A stretch of 64,000 nucleotides of DNA from Catenuloplanes indicus. Lineage in GTDB: Bacteria > Actinomycetota > Actinomycetes > Mycobacteriales > Micromonosporaceae. Numbering within the stretch: position 1 is the first letter of the stretch; each line of letters begins with the position of its first letter. The notes under the pieces are model-generated. The model made no database searches and was not told the origin of the DNA. It saw nothing but the letters and a program-made list of their open reading frames with translations. Positions 16,963 through 27,244 of this stretch are shown here, in pieces. The stretch lies in NCBI RefSeq assembly GCF_030813715.1, contig NZ_JAUSUZ010000001.1, forward strand, positions 8,228,501-8,292,500. The letters are read 5' to 3'. The translations under genes were made by a program, and so were the position numbers.

Positions 16963-17363
16963 CCGCCCCCGGCTTGCCGCACCCGGTTCACCGCGTCCCG
17001 TCGGCCATCGGCCGCCTCACGGCGTCAGCCGCACGGTTTACGACGCGGTCACCGGGTGCGCACGGAGCCACAGCAAACGCGATCATCGGGTGCGGCGGGC
17101 GAAGACTTTATCCCGATATCTCGAGAGGGTAGCGCACCTGGCCGTGACGTAGGCCGGTGCGGAACGGGGATGTGCGGGCCGCGCGGTGCCTGGGTCGGGA
17201 AGGCTGCCTGGGTCGGGAAGGCTGCCTGGGTCGCGCGGGCCGTTGGCGGCGCGGGCCAGGGAACCCGCGCGGCCGGCCGTACGCGGCCAGCGCCTCGGCC
17301 GGAGTGGGCAGAGAGGCGGGATCATGCGAGAGCGACCCCGCCGGAAGACGGAAGCGGGAAAGC
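16963..17363. other. Intergenic stretch with an 18-bp tandem repeat, no gene seen
   Basis: Between the GNAT and aroA stops I find no frame with a plausible start, ribosome site and family pattern. At 17187-17233 an 18-bp unit (TGCCTGGGTCGGGAAGGC) occurs twice perfectly with a partial third copy. The rest is GC-rich unique sequence. Confidence 0.6.
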
Positions 17364-17400
17364 GCGGCGAGTGCTTTTTCCTAGAAATCCCACTCGCCGC
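17364..17400 (-). terminator. Hairpin spanning the aroA stop codon
   Basis: A 10-bp perfect inverted repeat (GCGGCGAGTG / CACTCGCCGC) encloses a 17-base loop that contains the aroA TAG stop and an A/T-rich run. It may terminate or attenuate the minus-strand transcript. Confidence 0.4.
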
Positions 17401-18616
17401 GGAGGGCGCCGAAGACGTCGTGGAACTCGGGGAACGTCTTCTTCACGCACGCCGGGTCGTCCAGCGTGATGTGCGGGACGCGCAGTGACGTCACCGAGAA
17501 GCTCATCGCGATGCGGTGGTCGCGGCGGGTGCCGATCTCGGCCGGGACCGGGACACCCGGCTGGATCTCGATCCAGTCCTCGCCGGTCTCGACCAGGATG
17601 CCGAGGCGGCGCAGGTTGTCCGCGCACGCGTCGAGGCGGTCGCACTCCTTGACCCGGGTGTTGTAGACGTCCTCGATCCGGACCGGGCCGTCCGCGAACG
17701 GTGCGATGGCCGCGAGCGTCGGCATGGTGTCGGAGATGTCGCGCATGTTCGTGGTGATGCCGGTGAGCCGGCCGGTGCCGCGGACCGTGGTGGCGTCCGC
17801 GCCGATGGTGACCTCCGCGCCCATCCGGCCCAGCACCTCGACGAAGCCGAGGTCGCCCTGGAGCGCGCCGGCGCCGAGGCCGGGCACGGTCACCTCCTGG
17901 CCGGTGATCGCGGCCGCCGCGAAGAAGTAGCTGGCGGTGGAGGCGTCCGGCTCGATCGGGTACGTCGTGGCCCGGTAGCCGCCCGGCGGCACCCGGAGCG
18001 TGTTGCCGTCCCGGACCACGTGCACGCCGAAGCGGCGCATCATGGCCAGCGTGATCTCCACGTAGGGTGCGCTGACCAGGCCGGTGACCGTGATGTTCAG
18101 GCCCTCCCGGGTCAGCGGGCCGGCCAGCAGCATCGCGGTGAGGAACTGCGAGGACAGGCTCGCGTCCAGTTCCATGTCGCCGCCCTTGATGCCGTCCGCG
18201 ACCACGGTCAGCGGCAGGTGGCCCTCGCGCTCGGTGTGCCGGACGTCGACGCCGAGCGCGCGGAGCGCGGCGGTCAGCGGCGCGACCGGGCGGCGGCGCA
18301 TCTGCTCGGACGCGTCGAACCGGAACGTGCCGTGGCCGGCCGCGACCAGCCCGGGCAGGAACCGCGCGGCGGTGGCGGCGTCGCGGCAGTAGACGTCCGC
18401 GTCGTCGGCGGCCGGTCCCTCGGGGCGGCCGGTGATCGTCCAGTCCGCGGTATCGCGGCTGACCCGGTAACCGAGCGCGGTCAGGCCGTCCGCGAACGCC
18501 TCCGTGTCGTCGGAGAGCAGCGGGCGGCCGAGCACCGTGGTGCCGTCCGCGGCGGCCGCCAGGAACAGCGCGCGCGCGGTGATCGACTTCGATCCCGGAA
18601 TCGCCACCACAGACAC
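17381..18616 (-). CDS. aroA: 3-phosphoshikimate 1-carboxyvinyltransferase (EPSP synthase)
   Basis: A 411-residue enzyme that joins phosphoenolpyruvate to shikimate-3-phosphate, the sixth step of the shikimate pathway to aromatic amino acids. Visible signatures are IPGSKSITARALFLAAAADG at the N-terminus (with the PEP-binding Lys), LVSAPYVEITLAM, the active-site Asp in EPDASTASYFF, and YNTRVKECDRLDA near the C-terminus. GTG 18614-18616 is chosen because AGGGGG lies upstream at the right distance; the open frame to 18721 adds sequence unlike the family. It stands alone, without other aro genes. The gene ends in a hairpin that encloses its stop. Confidence 0.95.
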   Translation of the reverse strand: MSVVAIPGSKSITARALFLAAAADGTTVLGRPLLSDDTEAFADGLTALGYRVSRDTADWTITGRPEGPAADDADVYCRDAATAARFLPGLVAAGHGTFRFDASEQMRRRPVAPLTAALRALGVDVRHTEREGHLPLTVVADGIKGGDMELDASLSSQFLTAMLLAGPLTREGLNITVTGLVSAPYVEITLAMMRRFGVHVVRDGNTLRVPPGGYRATTYPIEPDASTASYFFAAAAITGQEVTVPGLGAGALQGDLGFVEVLGRMGAEVTIGADATTVRGTGRLTGITTNMRDISDTMPTLAAIAPFADGPVRIEDVYNTRVKECDRLDACADNLRRLGILVETGEDWIEIQPGVPVPAEIGTRRDHRIAMSFSVTSLRVPHITLDDPACVKKTFPEFHDVFGALRGEWDF

Positions 18617-18726
18617 CCGAATTACCCCCTGCGCTCGCGTGGATTCGCTGCCACAGATCGTAACGGGCGTGGTGCCGTCGTCCGACGGACTCCGTGCCCG
18701 TCCCGTCCGTCGGGAGCCCATTCACG

Positions 18727-18761
18727 GGTACGGCCCGGAAGCGGTGCTTCCGGGCCGTACC
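18727..18761 (-). terminator. Strong hairpin terminator after tex
   Basis: A perfect 16-bp stem (left arm GGTACGGCCCGGAAGC) with a 3-base loop lies ten bases past the tex stop codon. GC-rich stems without a T-run are usual for actinobacterial terminators. Confidence 0.8.
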
Positions 18762-18770
18762 GCCGTGTCG

Positions 18771-21437
18771 TCAGCGACGCTTGGCGTCGCGCGAGTCGCC
18801 GCCGGAGGAGAGGCCCTTGTCGAGGCCGGCCCGCTTCAGCGCGTCCGCCATGGCGGAGTTGGCGAAGTCCGGCCGGCCGCCGCGCTGCTGACCGCCGCCG
18901 GACCGGTTGTCCCGGTTGTCGCGGCCGCCGCCACGCCGGTCCTGGCCGCCCTGACCGCCGCGGTCGCCGCCGCGGCCACCGCCGCCGCCCTGACCGCGAC
19001 CGCCGCCACCCTGCCCGCGGTCGCCGCCCTGGCCGCCGCCCTGGCCGCGCGGGCCGCGCGGGCCGCCGCGCTCGCCGCCCTGAGCGCCGCCGGGTCCGCG
19101 CTCGCCACGCGGGCCACGCTGCCGGTCGCCGCGCGGTGCGCCGCCCTCGGCGTCGTCCTCGAGGCGCAGCGTCAGCGAGATGCGCTTGCGCGGGATGTCC
19201 ACGTCGAGCACCTTGACCGTGACGATGTCGCCCGGCTTGACCACCTCGCGCGGGTCCTTGACGAACGTCTTGGACAGCGCGGACACGTGCACCAGGCCGT
19301 CCTGGTGCACGCCGATGTCGACGAACGCGCCGAACGCGGCCACGTTCGTGACGACGCCCTCCAGCTTCATGCCGGGCTGCAGGTCGGCGAGCGTCTCCAC
19401 GCCGTCCGCGAACGCCGCGGTCTTGAACGCCGGTCGCGGGTCACGGCCGGGCTTCTCCAGTTCCGCGATGATGTCGGTGACGGTGGGCAGACCGAACTGC
19501 TCGTCCACGAACTGCGCGGGGGAGAGCCGGCGCAGCGCACCGCCGTTGCCGATCAGCGCCTTGAGGTCGCCGCCGGTCGCCTCCACGATCCGGCGGACCA
19601 CCGGGTACGCCTCCGGGTGCACGCCGGACGCGTCCAGCGGGTCGTCACCGGCCGGGATGCGCAGGAAGCCGGCGCACTGCTCGAACGCCTTCGGCCCGAG
19701 GCGCGGAACCTGCTTGAGCGCGGCCCGGGAGCGGAACGGCCCGTTCGCGTCGCGGTGCAGCACGATGTTCTCCGCGAGGCCGGCGCCGATGCCGGAGACC
19801 CGGGTGAGCAGCGGGGCGGACGCGGTGTTCACGTCCACGCCGACGCCGTTGACACAGTCCTCCACGACCGCGTCGAGCGAGCGGGACAGTTTCACCTCGG
19901 ACAGGTCGTGCTGGTACTGGCCGACGCCGATCGAGCGCGGGTCGATCTTCACCAGCTCGGCGAGCGGGTCCTGCAGGCGGCGCGCGATGGAGACCGCGCC
20001 GCGCAGCGACACGTCCAGCCCGGGCAGCTCCTCGGAGGCGTAGGCGGACGCGGAGTAGACGGACGCGCCCGCCTCGGACACCACGATCTTCGTCATGCCG
20101 AGCGCCGGGAACGCCTTGATCAGGTCACCGGCCAGCTTGTCCGTCTCCCGGGACGCGGTGCCGTTGCCGATCGCGATCAGGTCGACGTTGTGCTTGGTGG
20201 CCAGCGCGGCGAGCGTGGCGATCGACTCGTCCCACTTCCGGCGCGGCTCGTGCGGGTAGATCGTCGCGGTGTCGACCACCTTGCCGGTCGCGTCCACCAC
20301 CGCGACCTTCACGCCGGTGCGCAGGCCCGGGTCCAGGCCCATGGTGACGCGGGTGCCGGCCGGCGCGGCCAGCAGCAGGTCGCGCAGGTTCGCCGCGAAG
20401 ACGCGGACCGCCTCCTCCTCCGCCTCCTGCCAGAGCCGCGACCGCAGGTTGATCTCCAGGTGCACCAGGATGCGAGTGCGCCAGGCCCACCGGACCGTGT
20501 CCTTCAGCCAGCGGTCGGCGGGCCGGCCCCGGTCCTCGATGCCGAACCGGGCGGCGATCGCGGCCTCGTACGTGGTCGGGCCCTCGACCTCGGTCGCGTC
20601 CGGGGACAGCGACAGCTCCAGCACCTCTTCCTTCTCGCCGCGGAACATGGCGAGGATCCGGTGCGACGGCAGCTTCGTCAGCGGCTCGGAGAAGTCGAAG
20701 TAGTCCTTGAACTTCGCACCCGCCTCCTCCTTGCCCTCGCGGACCTTGGAGCCGAGCACGCCGCGACTCCACACCTGCTCGCGCAGCGTGCCGATCAGGT
20801 CCGCGTCCTCGGAGAAGCGCTCGACCAGGATCGCCCGGGCGCCGTCCAGCGCGGCCTGCGGCGTGGCGACACCCTTCGCCTCGTCGACGTAGCCGGTCGC
20901 GGTCGCCTGCGGGTCGTGCGTGGGGTCGCCGATCAGCGTGTCGGCGAGCGGCTCCAGGCCGGCCTCGCGGGCGATCTGCGCCTTGGTCCGGCGCTTCGGC
21001 TTGAACGGCAGGTAGATGTCCTCCAGCCGCGCCTTCGACTCGGCCGCCAGGATCTGCGCCTGCAGCTCCTCGGTCAGCTTGCCCTGCCCGTGGATCGACT
21101 CGAGGATCGCGGCACGCCGCTCCTCCAGGTCGCGCAGGTAGCGCAGCCGCTCCTCCAGCGTGCGCAGCTGCGCGTCGTCGAGCGTGCCGGTCACCTCCTT
21201 GCGGTAACGCGCGATGAACGGCACGGTCGACCCGCCGTCCAGCAGGTCCACCGCGGCCGCCACCTGCCGCTCCCGCACACCGAGCTCCTCGGCGATGCGC
21301 TGGTTGATGGCGCCGGCGCTCGCCGCCACGAACGCCGCGGTGGTCGCGGTCGGCGTCACCGCGACCGGCTCGGCCGCCGCGAGCACCTCGGGCTGAGCCT
21401 CGGCCGGGGGCAGTGCAGGGTCCACAGACGTAGTCAC
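18771..21437 (-). CDS. tex: Tex-family S1 RNA-binding transcription accessory protein with an Arg/Gly-rich tail
   Basis: An 888-residue protein of the Tex/YhgF family. It has the N-terminal helical region ([34 protein letters not shown]), a YqgF-like RNase H fold ([17 protein letters not shown]), helix-hairpin-helix motifs ([20 protein letters not shown]) and a C-terminal S1 domain ([20 protein letters not shown]). Tex binds nucleic acid and associates with transcription. The last about 120 residues are a Gly/Arg/Gln-rich RGG-like tail not found in compact Tex proteins. GTG 21437 is preferred because AAGGTGG precedes it; ATG 21461 and 21473 are alternatives. A strong hairpin follows the gene. 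Confidence 0.93.
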   Translation of the reverse strand: MTTSVDPALPPAEAQPEVLAAAEPVAVTPTATTAAFVAASAGAINQRIAEELGVRERQVAAAVDLLDGGSTVPFIARYRKEVTGTLDDAQLRTLEERLRYLRDLEERRAAILESIHGQGKLTEELQAQILAAESKARLEDIYLPFKPKRRTKAQIAREAGLEPLADTLIGDPTHDPQATATGYVDEAKGVATPQAALDGARAILVERFSEDADLIGTLREQVWSRGVLGSKVREGKEEAGAKFKDYFDFSEPLTKLPSHRILAMFRGEKEEVLELSLSPDATEVEGPTTYEAAIAARFGIEDRGRPADRWLKDTVRWAWRTRILVHLEINLRSRLWQEAEEEAVRVFAANLRDLLLAAPAGTRVTMGLDPGLRTGVKVAVVDATGKVVDTATIYPHEPRRKWDESIATLAALATKHNVDLIAIGNGTASRETDKLAGDLIKAFPALGMTKIVVSEAGASVYSASAYASEELPGLDVSLRGAVSIARRLQDPLAELVKIDPRSIGVGQYQHDLSEVKLSRSLDAVVEDCVNGVGVDVNTASAPLLTRVSGIGAGLAENIVLHRDANGPFRSRAALKQVPRLGPKAFEQCAGFLRIPAGDDPLDASGVHPEAYPVVRRIVEATGGDLKALIGNGGALRRLSPAQFVDEQFGLPTVTDIIAELEKPGRDPRPAFKTAAFADGVETLADLQPGMKLEGVVTNVAAFGAFVDIGVHQDGLVHVSALSKTFVKDPREVVKPGDIVTVKVLDVDIPRKRISLTLRLEDDAEGGAPRGDRQRGPRGERGPGGAQGGERGGPRGPRGQGGGQGGDRGQGGGGRGQGGGGGRGGDRGGQGGQDRRGGGRDNRDNRSGGGQQRGGRPDFANSAMADALKRAGLDKGLSSGGDSRDAKRR

Positions 21438-21598
21438 GCTTGATCCACCTTCTGATGTCATCTCGGCCGCCATTCTGCCCGCACCCACCGACACTTGTCG
21501 CGCCACCCCGCGCCGCCCGGCGTGCCGCCGCCGGTGGCGTCGCACCCCACCCCGTACCGTCCGCGGGTAGATGATCTTCAGGCTGTTAGCGTGGCGGG

Positions 21599-23119
21599 AT
21601 GGCTGACTCCGAGGATCCCCGTGCGCAGCGGCTCTCCGGTGCCGGGCGGGCGCCCGGCGACCTGGCCGGGTCGCCGTTCCGGGCGGACCGGGACCGGATC
21701 GTGTCGTCGACGTTCTTCGCCCGGCTGGGCGGCGTCACGCAGGTGATCAGTCCGGGCGGCTCCGGGCTGCTGGTGCACAACCGGCTGACGCACAGCCTCA
21801 AGGTGGCACAGGTCGGCCGCGCGATCGCGGAGCGGTTGCTGGCCGACCCCGGACACCGGGACCTGCTGGACAAGCTCGGCGGCTGCGACCCGGACGTGGT
21901 GGAGGCCGCGTCGCTGGCGCACGACCTCGGGCACCCGCCGTTCGGGCACCTCGGCGAGCGGGTGCTGGACCGGCTGGCCCGGGAGCGGCTCGGGCTGGCG
22001 GACGGCTTCGAGGGCAACGCCCAGTCGTACCGGATCGTGACCAGCACGGAGATCCGCGGCGAGGCGCGCGGCGAGACGATCATCGGGCTGGACCTGACCG
22101 CGGCGGTCCGCGCCGCGATGCTGAAGTATCCGTGGACCCGCCGCGGCTACCCGGCGCCGCACCCGTCCACGCTCAGCCCGGCACCGCGCGGCGCGACCGT
22201 ACCGGCCGCGGAGCCGGGCAGCGGGTCGCTGAAGTTCGGCGCGTACGGGACCGAGGTGCGTGACCTGCGCCAGGCCCGCGCGCCGTTCGAGGGCCGGATC
22301 GCGGACTGGCAGCAGACCGCCGAGGCGTCCATCATGGACACCGCGGACGACATCGCGTACGCGATCCACGACGTGGAGGACTTCTACCGCGTCGGCGTGC
22401 TGCGGCAGGGCGAGGTCGCGGCCGAGCTGACCGCGTGGCAGCGGCACGCGGGCGAGCTGGCGATCGAGTCCGACGCGGCGCTGGAGCTGAACGCGCGCCG
22501 GCCCGGCCGGTCGATCGAACGGCTGCGGCGCACGCTGCACCGCAAGGATTCCTGGATCAGCGACGACGAGGCGTTCGCCACCGCGGTCGCGCACGTGCGC
22601 CGCGAGCTGGTCGACGGGCTGCTGTCCGCGCCGTTCGACGGGTCGGTCGAGGCGGAGCACGCGGTCTCCCGGTTCTCCGACACGTGGACCCGCGGCCTGG
22701 TCGACGCGATCACGGTGACCGACAGGCCGTCGATGCGGTCCGGGCACGTGCTGCTCTCCCCGGTGCAGTGGCACGAGGTGCAGGTGCTCAAGTTCGTGCA
22801 CCACCGGTTCGTGCTGGAACGGCCGGACCTGGCGCTGCACCAGCGCGGCCAGGCGCGGCTGCTCGGCACGCTGGTCGAGGCGCTGCTCGCCTGGATCGAC
22901 GATCCGGACGAGACCACCCGCCTGCCGCGCCGCCTGCACGACCTGGTCGAGCTGGCCGAGGCGGAGCTGGACCCGGCCACGCCGCACCGCGCCGCGCAGG
23001 CCCGCGGCCGCGCGATCGTGGACTTCGTGGCGTCGCTGACCGACAGCCAGGCGATCGCGATGCTGGACGCGCTGTCCGGCCGCTCCGGTCAACTGTGGAC
23101 GGACGCGTTCGTGCTGTGA
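21599..23119 (+). CDS. dgt: Deoxyguanosine triphosphate triphosphohydrolase (dGTPase), HD superfamily
   Basis: A 506-residue HD-domain enzyme that should hydrolyse dGTP to deoxyguanosine and triphosphate. The metal-binding signature is [16 protein letters not shown] at about residue 103, with an upstream His in [13 protein letters not shown] and a later Asp in [18 protein letters not shown]. The Arg-rich start and [11 protein letters not shown] segment match dGTPases. Start ATG 21599 lies about 140 bases from the divergent tex gene. There is no primase gene next to it, though dgt and dnaG are neighbours in many actinobacteria. Confidence 0.93.
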   Translation: MADSEDPRAQRLSGAGRAPGDLAGSPFRADRDRIVSSTFFARLGGVTQVISPGGSGLLVHNRLTHSLKVAQVGRAIAERLLADPGHRDLLDKLGGCDPDVVEAASLAHDLGHPPFGHLGERVLDRLARERLGLADGFEGNAQSYRIVTSTEIRGEARGETIIGLDLTAAVRAAMLKYPWTRRGYPAPHPSTLSPAPRGATVPAAEPGSGSLKFGAYGTEVRDLRQARAPFEGRIADWQQTAEASIMDTADDIAYAIHDVEDFYRVGVLRQGEVAAELTAWQRHAGELAIESDAALELNARRPGRSIERLRRTLHRKDSWISDDEAFATAVAHVRRELVDGLLSAPFDGSVEAEHAVSRFSDTWTRGLVDAITVTDRPSMRSGHVLLSPVQWHEVQVLKFVHHRFVLERPDLALHQRGQARLLGTLVEALLAWIDDPDETTRLPRRLHDLVELAEAELDPATPHRAAQARGRAIVDFVASLTDSQAIAMLDALSGRSGQLWTDAFVL

Positions 23120-23175
23120 CGTGCGGCGCGAATATCGGGGTGTCGCGGTGGTGATCATTTCGGTAGCGTGCGCGC

Positions 23176-24747
23176 GTGCAATCACCCACCCCCGATCCCG
23201 CCGGTCGGCCGTCCGCGGCCACCGGCGACACCGCCGCGCCGCCGCCCGCCGCACCGCCGGCCTCCGCCGCGCCGGCTCCCGCGCCCGCTCCGGAGAGCCG
23301 GCCCGCATATCCGCCCGCGGTCCTTGCCGCGCCGGCCACGGTCCCGGCGACACCGGTTCCCACACCCGCCGCGGGTACGCAGGCGCCCGCGCCCCGCGGC
23401 CCGGAGGCGCCGCCGGCGTCCGGTGACGGTCCCGCGGCACCCGGCCCGGCCGCCCCGGTCACCGCCGTGCCGGACGCCCCGGTTGGCTCCTCCGCCGGTG
23501 CTGCCGCGGCCGCGGCGGCCGACGGCGGCCCGGCCGCCGCAGGTGATCCAGTTGCGCCTGGCGGTGCGGTTCCGGCCGGTGACCCGGTCGCGCCGAGCGG
23601 CCCGGTCGCGGCCGGTGGCCCGGATGCGGCAACCGGCCCGGTTGCCGCCGGTGGTCCGGTCGCGCCCGGTGGCCCGGTGGACCCCGGCTGCGGGCCGGCC
23701 GTCGAGGCGCAGATGCGGCAGCACTCGCCGGTACTGCCGCCGCCGGTGCTCACGCCGCCGTCGCCGCACTTCCCGCCGCCGGCGAACGAGCGCGGCCCCC
23801 GGCCCGCCACCGTGACCGTCGCGGTGATCCTGCAGTACGTGGTGGTCGCCCTGCTGGTGGCGATGGTCGGCCTGCTCGTCTGGGAGGGCGTCAGCTACGG
23901 CCTGCTGATCGACCAGGCCGCGGACACGCCCGGTGCCTCGCAGTTCGAGGCGGACGCGGAACGCGTCGCCAACTGGTCGATGAACGGCCTGGCCATCGCG
24001 CTGCTGGTGCTGCTGGCCGGCTGGCTGCTGACCAACACGCTGCTCACCGCGCGCGGCAACAACGTGGCCCGGATCCTCGGCGTGGCCGGTCTCGGCGCCG
24101 CGCTCGGCCTGGTCGTGCTCGGCGCGTGCAGCGGCGGCCTGATCAGCTCGCTTCCGTTCTCGCCGGCGGGTTACGGCGCGAGCGACCCGTTCGCGGAGTA
24201 TCCGCTCGAGGAGGACCCGTTCCTGGAGGATCTGCCGTCGTCCGGCGGTTATTACCACGAGAACGCGTTCTACGACCGGCTCGCCGATCTGGTGGCCGAG
24301 CGGAACTCGGTCGCCTTCGACGCCGGTATGCCGCTGCTCGGCGTGATCGCGGTCTTCCTGGCGATCACCGTGATGGTGCTGCTGCTGGTGCCGTCCGCGA
24401 ACCGCTGGTTCAACCCGGGCCGCCCGGCCGCCGGCCCGCGTCCGGGCCCGCAGCCGTGGCCGCACGCCACGCCGCGCCCGGTCCCGCCGTTCACCGCGCC
24501 GCCGTTCGCCCCGCCGCCGTTCGCCCCGCAGCCGTTCGCGGTCCCGCACTTCGGACCGCCGCCGAACCCGTACGTACCGGCGCCGCCGCTCAATTTCCCG
24601 GTCCCGCAGCCGGTGCCGCCGCACTACCCGGTGCAGGTACCGCCGCAGTACCCGGTGCAGGAGAGCCCGCAGTACCCGGTGCAGCCGCCGTACCTCGCCG
24701 GGCAGCCGCCGCAGCAGCCGTACCCGGGTAGCAACCCACCGCAGTGA
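23176..24747 (+). CDS. Proline/alanine-rich membrane protein of unknown function
   Basis: A 523-residue protein. Residues 1-205 are low-complexity Pro/Ala/Gly sequence with degenerate repeats such as GPVAAGGP and DPVAPGG. Residues about 213-235, 268-290, 295-320 and 380-405 are membrane helices, with an acidic extracytoplasmic loop (EYPLEEDPFLEDLPSS) between the last two. The C-terminal about 110 residues are Pro-rich with repeated PPFAP and QYPVQ motifs. The layout resembles other actinobacterial envelope proteins with disordered cytoplasmic Pro-rich tails. GTG 23176 starts the gene. A hairpin terminator follows. Confidence 0.8.
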   Translation: MQSPTPDPAGRPSAATGDTAAPPPAAPPASAAPAPAPAPESRPAYPPAVLAAPATVPATPVPTPAAGTQAPAPRGPEAPPASGDGPAAPGPAAPVTAVPDAPVGSSAGAAAAAAADGGPAAAGDPVAPGGAVPAGDPVAPSGPVAAGGPDAATGPVAAGGPVAPGGPVDPGCGPAVEAQMRQHSPVLPPPVLTPPSPHFPPPANERGPRPATVTVAVILQYVVVALLVAMVGLLVWEGVSYGLLIDQAADTPGASQFEADAERVANWSMNGLAIALLVLLAGWLLTNTLLTARGNNVARILGVAGLGAALGLVVLGACSGGLISSLPFSPAGYGASDPFAEYPLEEDPFLEDLPSSGGYYHENAFYDRLADLVAERNSVAFDAGMPLLGVIAVFLAITVMVLLLVPSANRWFNPGRPAAGPRPGPQPWPHATPRPVPPFTAPPFAPPPFAPQPFAVPHFGPPPNPYVPAPPLNFPVPQPVPPHYPVQVPPQYPVQESPQYPVQPPYLAGQPPQQPYPGSNPPQ

Positions 24748-24752
24748 CCACA

Positions 24753-24785
24753 CCGGGGGTACGGACGACAGGTCCGTACCCCCGG
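24753..24785 (+). terminator. Hairpin terminator after the Pro-rich membrane protein gene
   Basis: A perfect 14-bp stem (CCGGGGGTACGGAC and its complement) with a 5-base loop starts six bases past the stop at 24747. It also lies downstream of the truncated SRPBCC gene on the other strand. Confidence 0.8.
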
Positions 24786-24811
24786 ATGGTCGTCAGGGCT
24801 GAAGCGCGCGC

Positions 24812-24967
24812 GAAGTCGATCTCGATGTCCAGCGGGTTGCCGCGCCCCCACCAGCGGCGCAGGTGCTCCTTCTGGGTGTGGCAGGCCCAGACCAGGTCGC
24901 GCGTCGTCAACCCGAAGGTTGAATGCGGTCCCGGCTCCGGATAGTCCAGTTCTCCTATCGTTTCCAT
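24812..24967 (-). pseudogene. Truncated SRPBCC/AHSA1-like gene
   Basis: About 52 codons from ATG 24965-24967 read as the N-terminal part of an AHSA1-type SRPBCC protein: TFGLTTRDLVWACHTQKEHL followed by RRWWGRGNPLDIEIDF. In intact members (about 140-170 residues) this is followed by a Gly-rich strand and the rest of the helix-grip fold. Here the similarity ends at about 24812, and the frame then runs into the neighbouring terminator and gene. No stop lies near the break, so a deletion is more likely than a point mutation. Confidence 0.6.
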
Positions 24968-24992
24968 AGGTGTTACGGCTCGTTGAGCGGGC

Positions 24993-26201
24993 ATGACTGT
25001 CGCGATCATCGGGGCCGGCGCGAGCGGCATCCTGGCCGCCCGGGCGCTCCACCGCCGATGTCCGGGCCGGGAGCTGGTCATGATCGATCCGCATCCGCCG
25101 GGCGGGGCGGCCTATCGCGCGCCGGAGCCGTGGCACCTGCTCAACTCGCGGGCTGCCGCGATGGGGGACGGCTTCCTGCGCTGGGCCGGCCCGGTCGATC
25201 CGGACGCGTTCCTGCCGCGCCGGCGCTACGGCGACTACCTGCGTGTGATCCTCGCCGGGCTGCCGGTCGACCTCCGCGCCGACCGGGCGGTCCGGATCAC
25301 CCGCGGCGCGGGCGGGCTGACCGTGCACCTGGCCGGTGGGCTGCCGGTGCGGGCGGCCGGTGTGGTGCTGGCGCTCGGTCCGCCCGGGCCGGTGGTGCCC
25401 GCGTTCGCCGCCGGGCGTCCGGGCCTGGTCCCGGACCCGTGGGCGCCGGGCGCGCTGGACGCGATCGACCCGGCGCGGCCGGTGGTGGTCGCCGGAACCG
25501 GGCTGACCGCGGTTGACGTGGCGCTCACGCTGTTGCGCCGCGGGCGATCCGCGCCGATCACGCTGGTGTCCCGCCGCGGTCTGCTGCCGAGAACCCATCA
25601 GGAGCATCCGGGCGTACGGCCGGACGATGCACTGATCGGGACGGTGCTCGGCCGTGGCCGGCCGCTGCGGTCACTCGTCCGGGGGATCCGGGACATCGCG
25701 GCGAGTCACCCGGGCGGCTGGCAACCGGTGATCGACGCGGTCCGCCCGCACGTGAACGCGCTGTGGGCCGCGGCCGCACCCGCGGACCGGGACCGGTTCC
25801 TGCGGCACGGCGCCCGGCACTGGGACGTGCACCGGCACCGGATGGCCGCGCCGGTCGCGGCGGAACTGGCTCGGCACCGGGCGAGCGGCGCGGTGCGGGT
25901 GCGGGCCGCCGGCGTACCCCCGAAGGATTTTGATCATGAAGGTGTGCAGGTGGTGAACGCGACCGGGTCCGGCCGGCCGCTGGACTCGCCGGATCCGCTG
26001 ACGGCCGCGCTGGTCGCGGACGGGCTGGCCCGGATCGGCCCGCACGGGCTGGGCCTGGACGTGGCGCCGCCGTTGTGGCTGCTCGGGCCGTTGCGGCGCG
26101 GGCGGCTGTGGGAGACCACCGCGATCCCGGAGATCAGGCAGCAGGCGGACGCGCTCGCGGACGCGCTCAGCCGCCCGGATGTATCGGACGTTGCCGCCTG
26201 A
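24993..26201 (+). CDS. FAD/NAD(P)-binding protein (NAD_binding_9-like flavoprotein)
   Basis: A 402-residue protein beginning with a dinucleotide-binding fold, VAIIGAGASGILAARAL, then a DPHPPGGAAYR motif seen in the FAD/NAD(P)-binding PF13454 group. A second nucleotide-binding region appears at VVVAGTGLTAVDVALTLLRRG. The C-terminal part has the usual VNATGSGRPL and an Ile/Pro-rich end (ETTAIPEIRQQA). Such proteins are single-component flavoproteins of poorly known chemistry, some close to hydroxylases. Start ATG 24993. The acyl-CoA dehydrogenase-like gene follows 32 bases later on the same strand, so they may share a transcript. Confidence 0.82.
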   Translation: MTVAIIGAGASGILAARALHRRCPGRELVMIDPHPPGGAAYRAPEPWHLLNSRAAAMGDGFLRWAGPVDPDAFLPRRRYGDYLRVILAGLPVDLRADRAVRITRGAGGLTVHLAGGLPVRAAGVVLALGPPGPVVPAFAAGRPGLVPDPWAPGALDAIDPARPVVVAGTGLTAVDVALTLLRRGRSAPITLVSRRGLLPRTHQEHPGVRPDDALIGTVLGRGRPLRSLVRGIRDIAASHPGGWQPVIDAVRPHVNALWAAAAPADRDRFLRHGARHWDVHRHRMAAPVAAELARHRASGAVRVRAAGVPPKDFDHEGVQVVNATGSGRPLDSPDPLTAALVADGLARIGPHGLGLDVAPPLWLLGPLRRGRLWETTAIPEIRQQADALADALSRPDVSDVAA

Positions 26202-26233
26202 TTTCGGCATATCGGATTCGATACGTTGGCACC

Positions 26234-27244
26234 ATGACTGATGCGGCGACCATGCGTGCGCGGGCCGAGCAGATCACCGAGGAGATGTTCCTGCCGGCCG
26301 CGGCCGAGGTGGACCGGGCCGGACGCGTGCCGCGGTCACACCTCGACATGCTGCGGCGGTTCGGCTTCTACGGCGTGGCGGCACCGGCCGAGCACGGCGG
26401 GCTCGGCACGGACGACATGGCCACCGCCGCGTATTTGCTGGAGGTGCTGGCCAGTGGCTGCCTGACCACCACACTGGTCTGGATGCAGCACCACGGCGTG
26501 GTGCTCGGCGCCGCGGCCAGCCGGACGCCCGGCCTGCGCGAGTCGTGGCTGCCCCGGCTGGCCGCCGGTGACGTGCGCGGCGGCGTGGCGCTCGCCGGGC
26601 TGCGGCCCGGTGGTGAGGGCGTGCGGGCCCGCCGGGTGGACAGCGGGTTCGTGCTGGACGGCGAGGTGCCCTGGGTCAGCGGCTGGGACATGATCGACGT
26701 CGTCCAGGTGGGTGCCCGTGACGACGCGGGGAACGCCGTGTTCCTGCTGGTGGACGCGGTGCCGTCGGACACGCTGACCGGTACGGTGCAGGACCTTGCC
26801 GCGCTCCGGGCGAGCCGCACCGCGGTGCTGCGGTTCACCGGGCATCCCGTGCCGGCCGACCGGCTGATGCACGCGCTGCCGCTCGACTCGTGGACGCGCA
26901 CCGAGGCCGGCGGCAGCGCGCTCAACGGTTTCCTGGCGCTCGGCGTGGTGCGCCGCTGCTGCGCGCTGCTCGGACCGTCGTCGCTGGACGAGGAGCTGGC
27001 GGCGGCCCGGGCCGCACTGCTGGCCGCGGACCCGGAGAAGACGCCGGCCGCCCGCGCGACCGCGTCGGAACTGGCGGTGCGCGCCGCGGCCACACTGATC
27101 GTGCACGCCGGTTCGACTGCCGGACTGCGCGGCGGCCACCCGGAGCGGTTGCTGCGCGAGGCCGGGATGCTGCTGGTGTACGGCACCCGGCCGCTGATCC
27201 GCGATGAACTGCTGGACCGCTACGCGTTCCGGCCCCTGACGTGA
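26234..27244 (+). CDS. Acyl-CoA dehydrogenase-like flavoprotein
   Basis: A 336-residue protein with the acyl-CoA dehydrogenase layout: an N-terminal helical domain (FGFYGVAAPAEHGGLGTDD), a middle beta domain (GDVRGGVALAGLRPGGEGV, VPWVSGWDMIDVVQVGARD) and a shortened C-terminal helical domain. At 336 residues it is smaller than the usual 380-400, and the catalytic Glu is not obvious, so it may catalyse a different flavin reaction. Start ATG 26234. Its stop lies inside the first unit of a 24-bp tandem array. It follows the FAD-binding protein gene closely. Confidence 0.82.
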   Translation: MTDAATMRARAEQITEEMFLPAAAEVDRAGRVPRSHLDMLRRFGFYGVAAPAEHGGLGTDDMATAAYLLEVLASGCLTTTLVWMQHHGVVLGAAASRTPGLRESWLPRLAAGDVRGGVALAGLRPGGEGVRARRVDSGFVLDGEVPWVSGWDMIDVVQVGARDDAGNAVFLLVDAVPSDTLTGTVQDLAALRASRTAVLRFTGHPVPADRLMHALPLDSWTRTEAGGSALNGFLALGVVRRCCALLGPSSLDEELAAARAALLAADPEKTPAARATASELAVRAAATLIVHAGSTAGLRGGHPERLLREAGMLLVYGTRPLIRDELLDRYAFRPLT

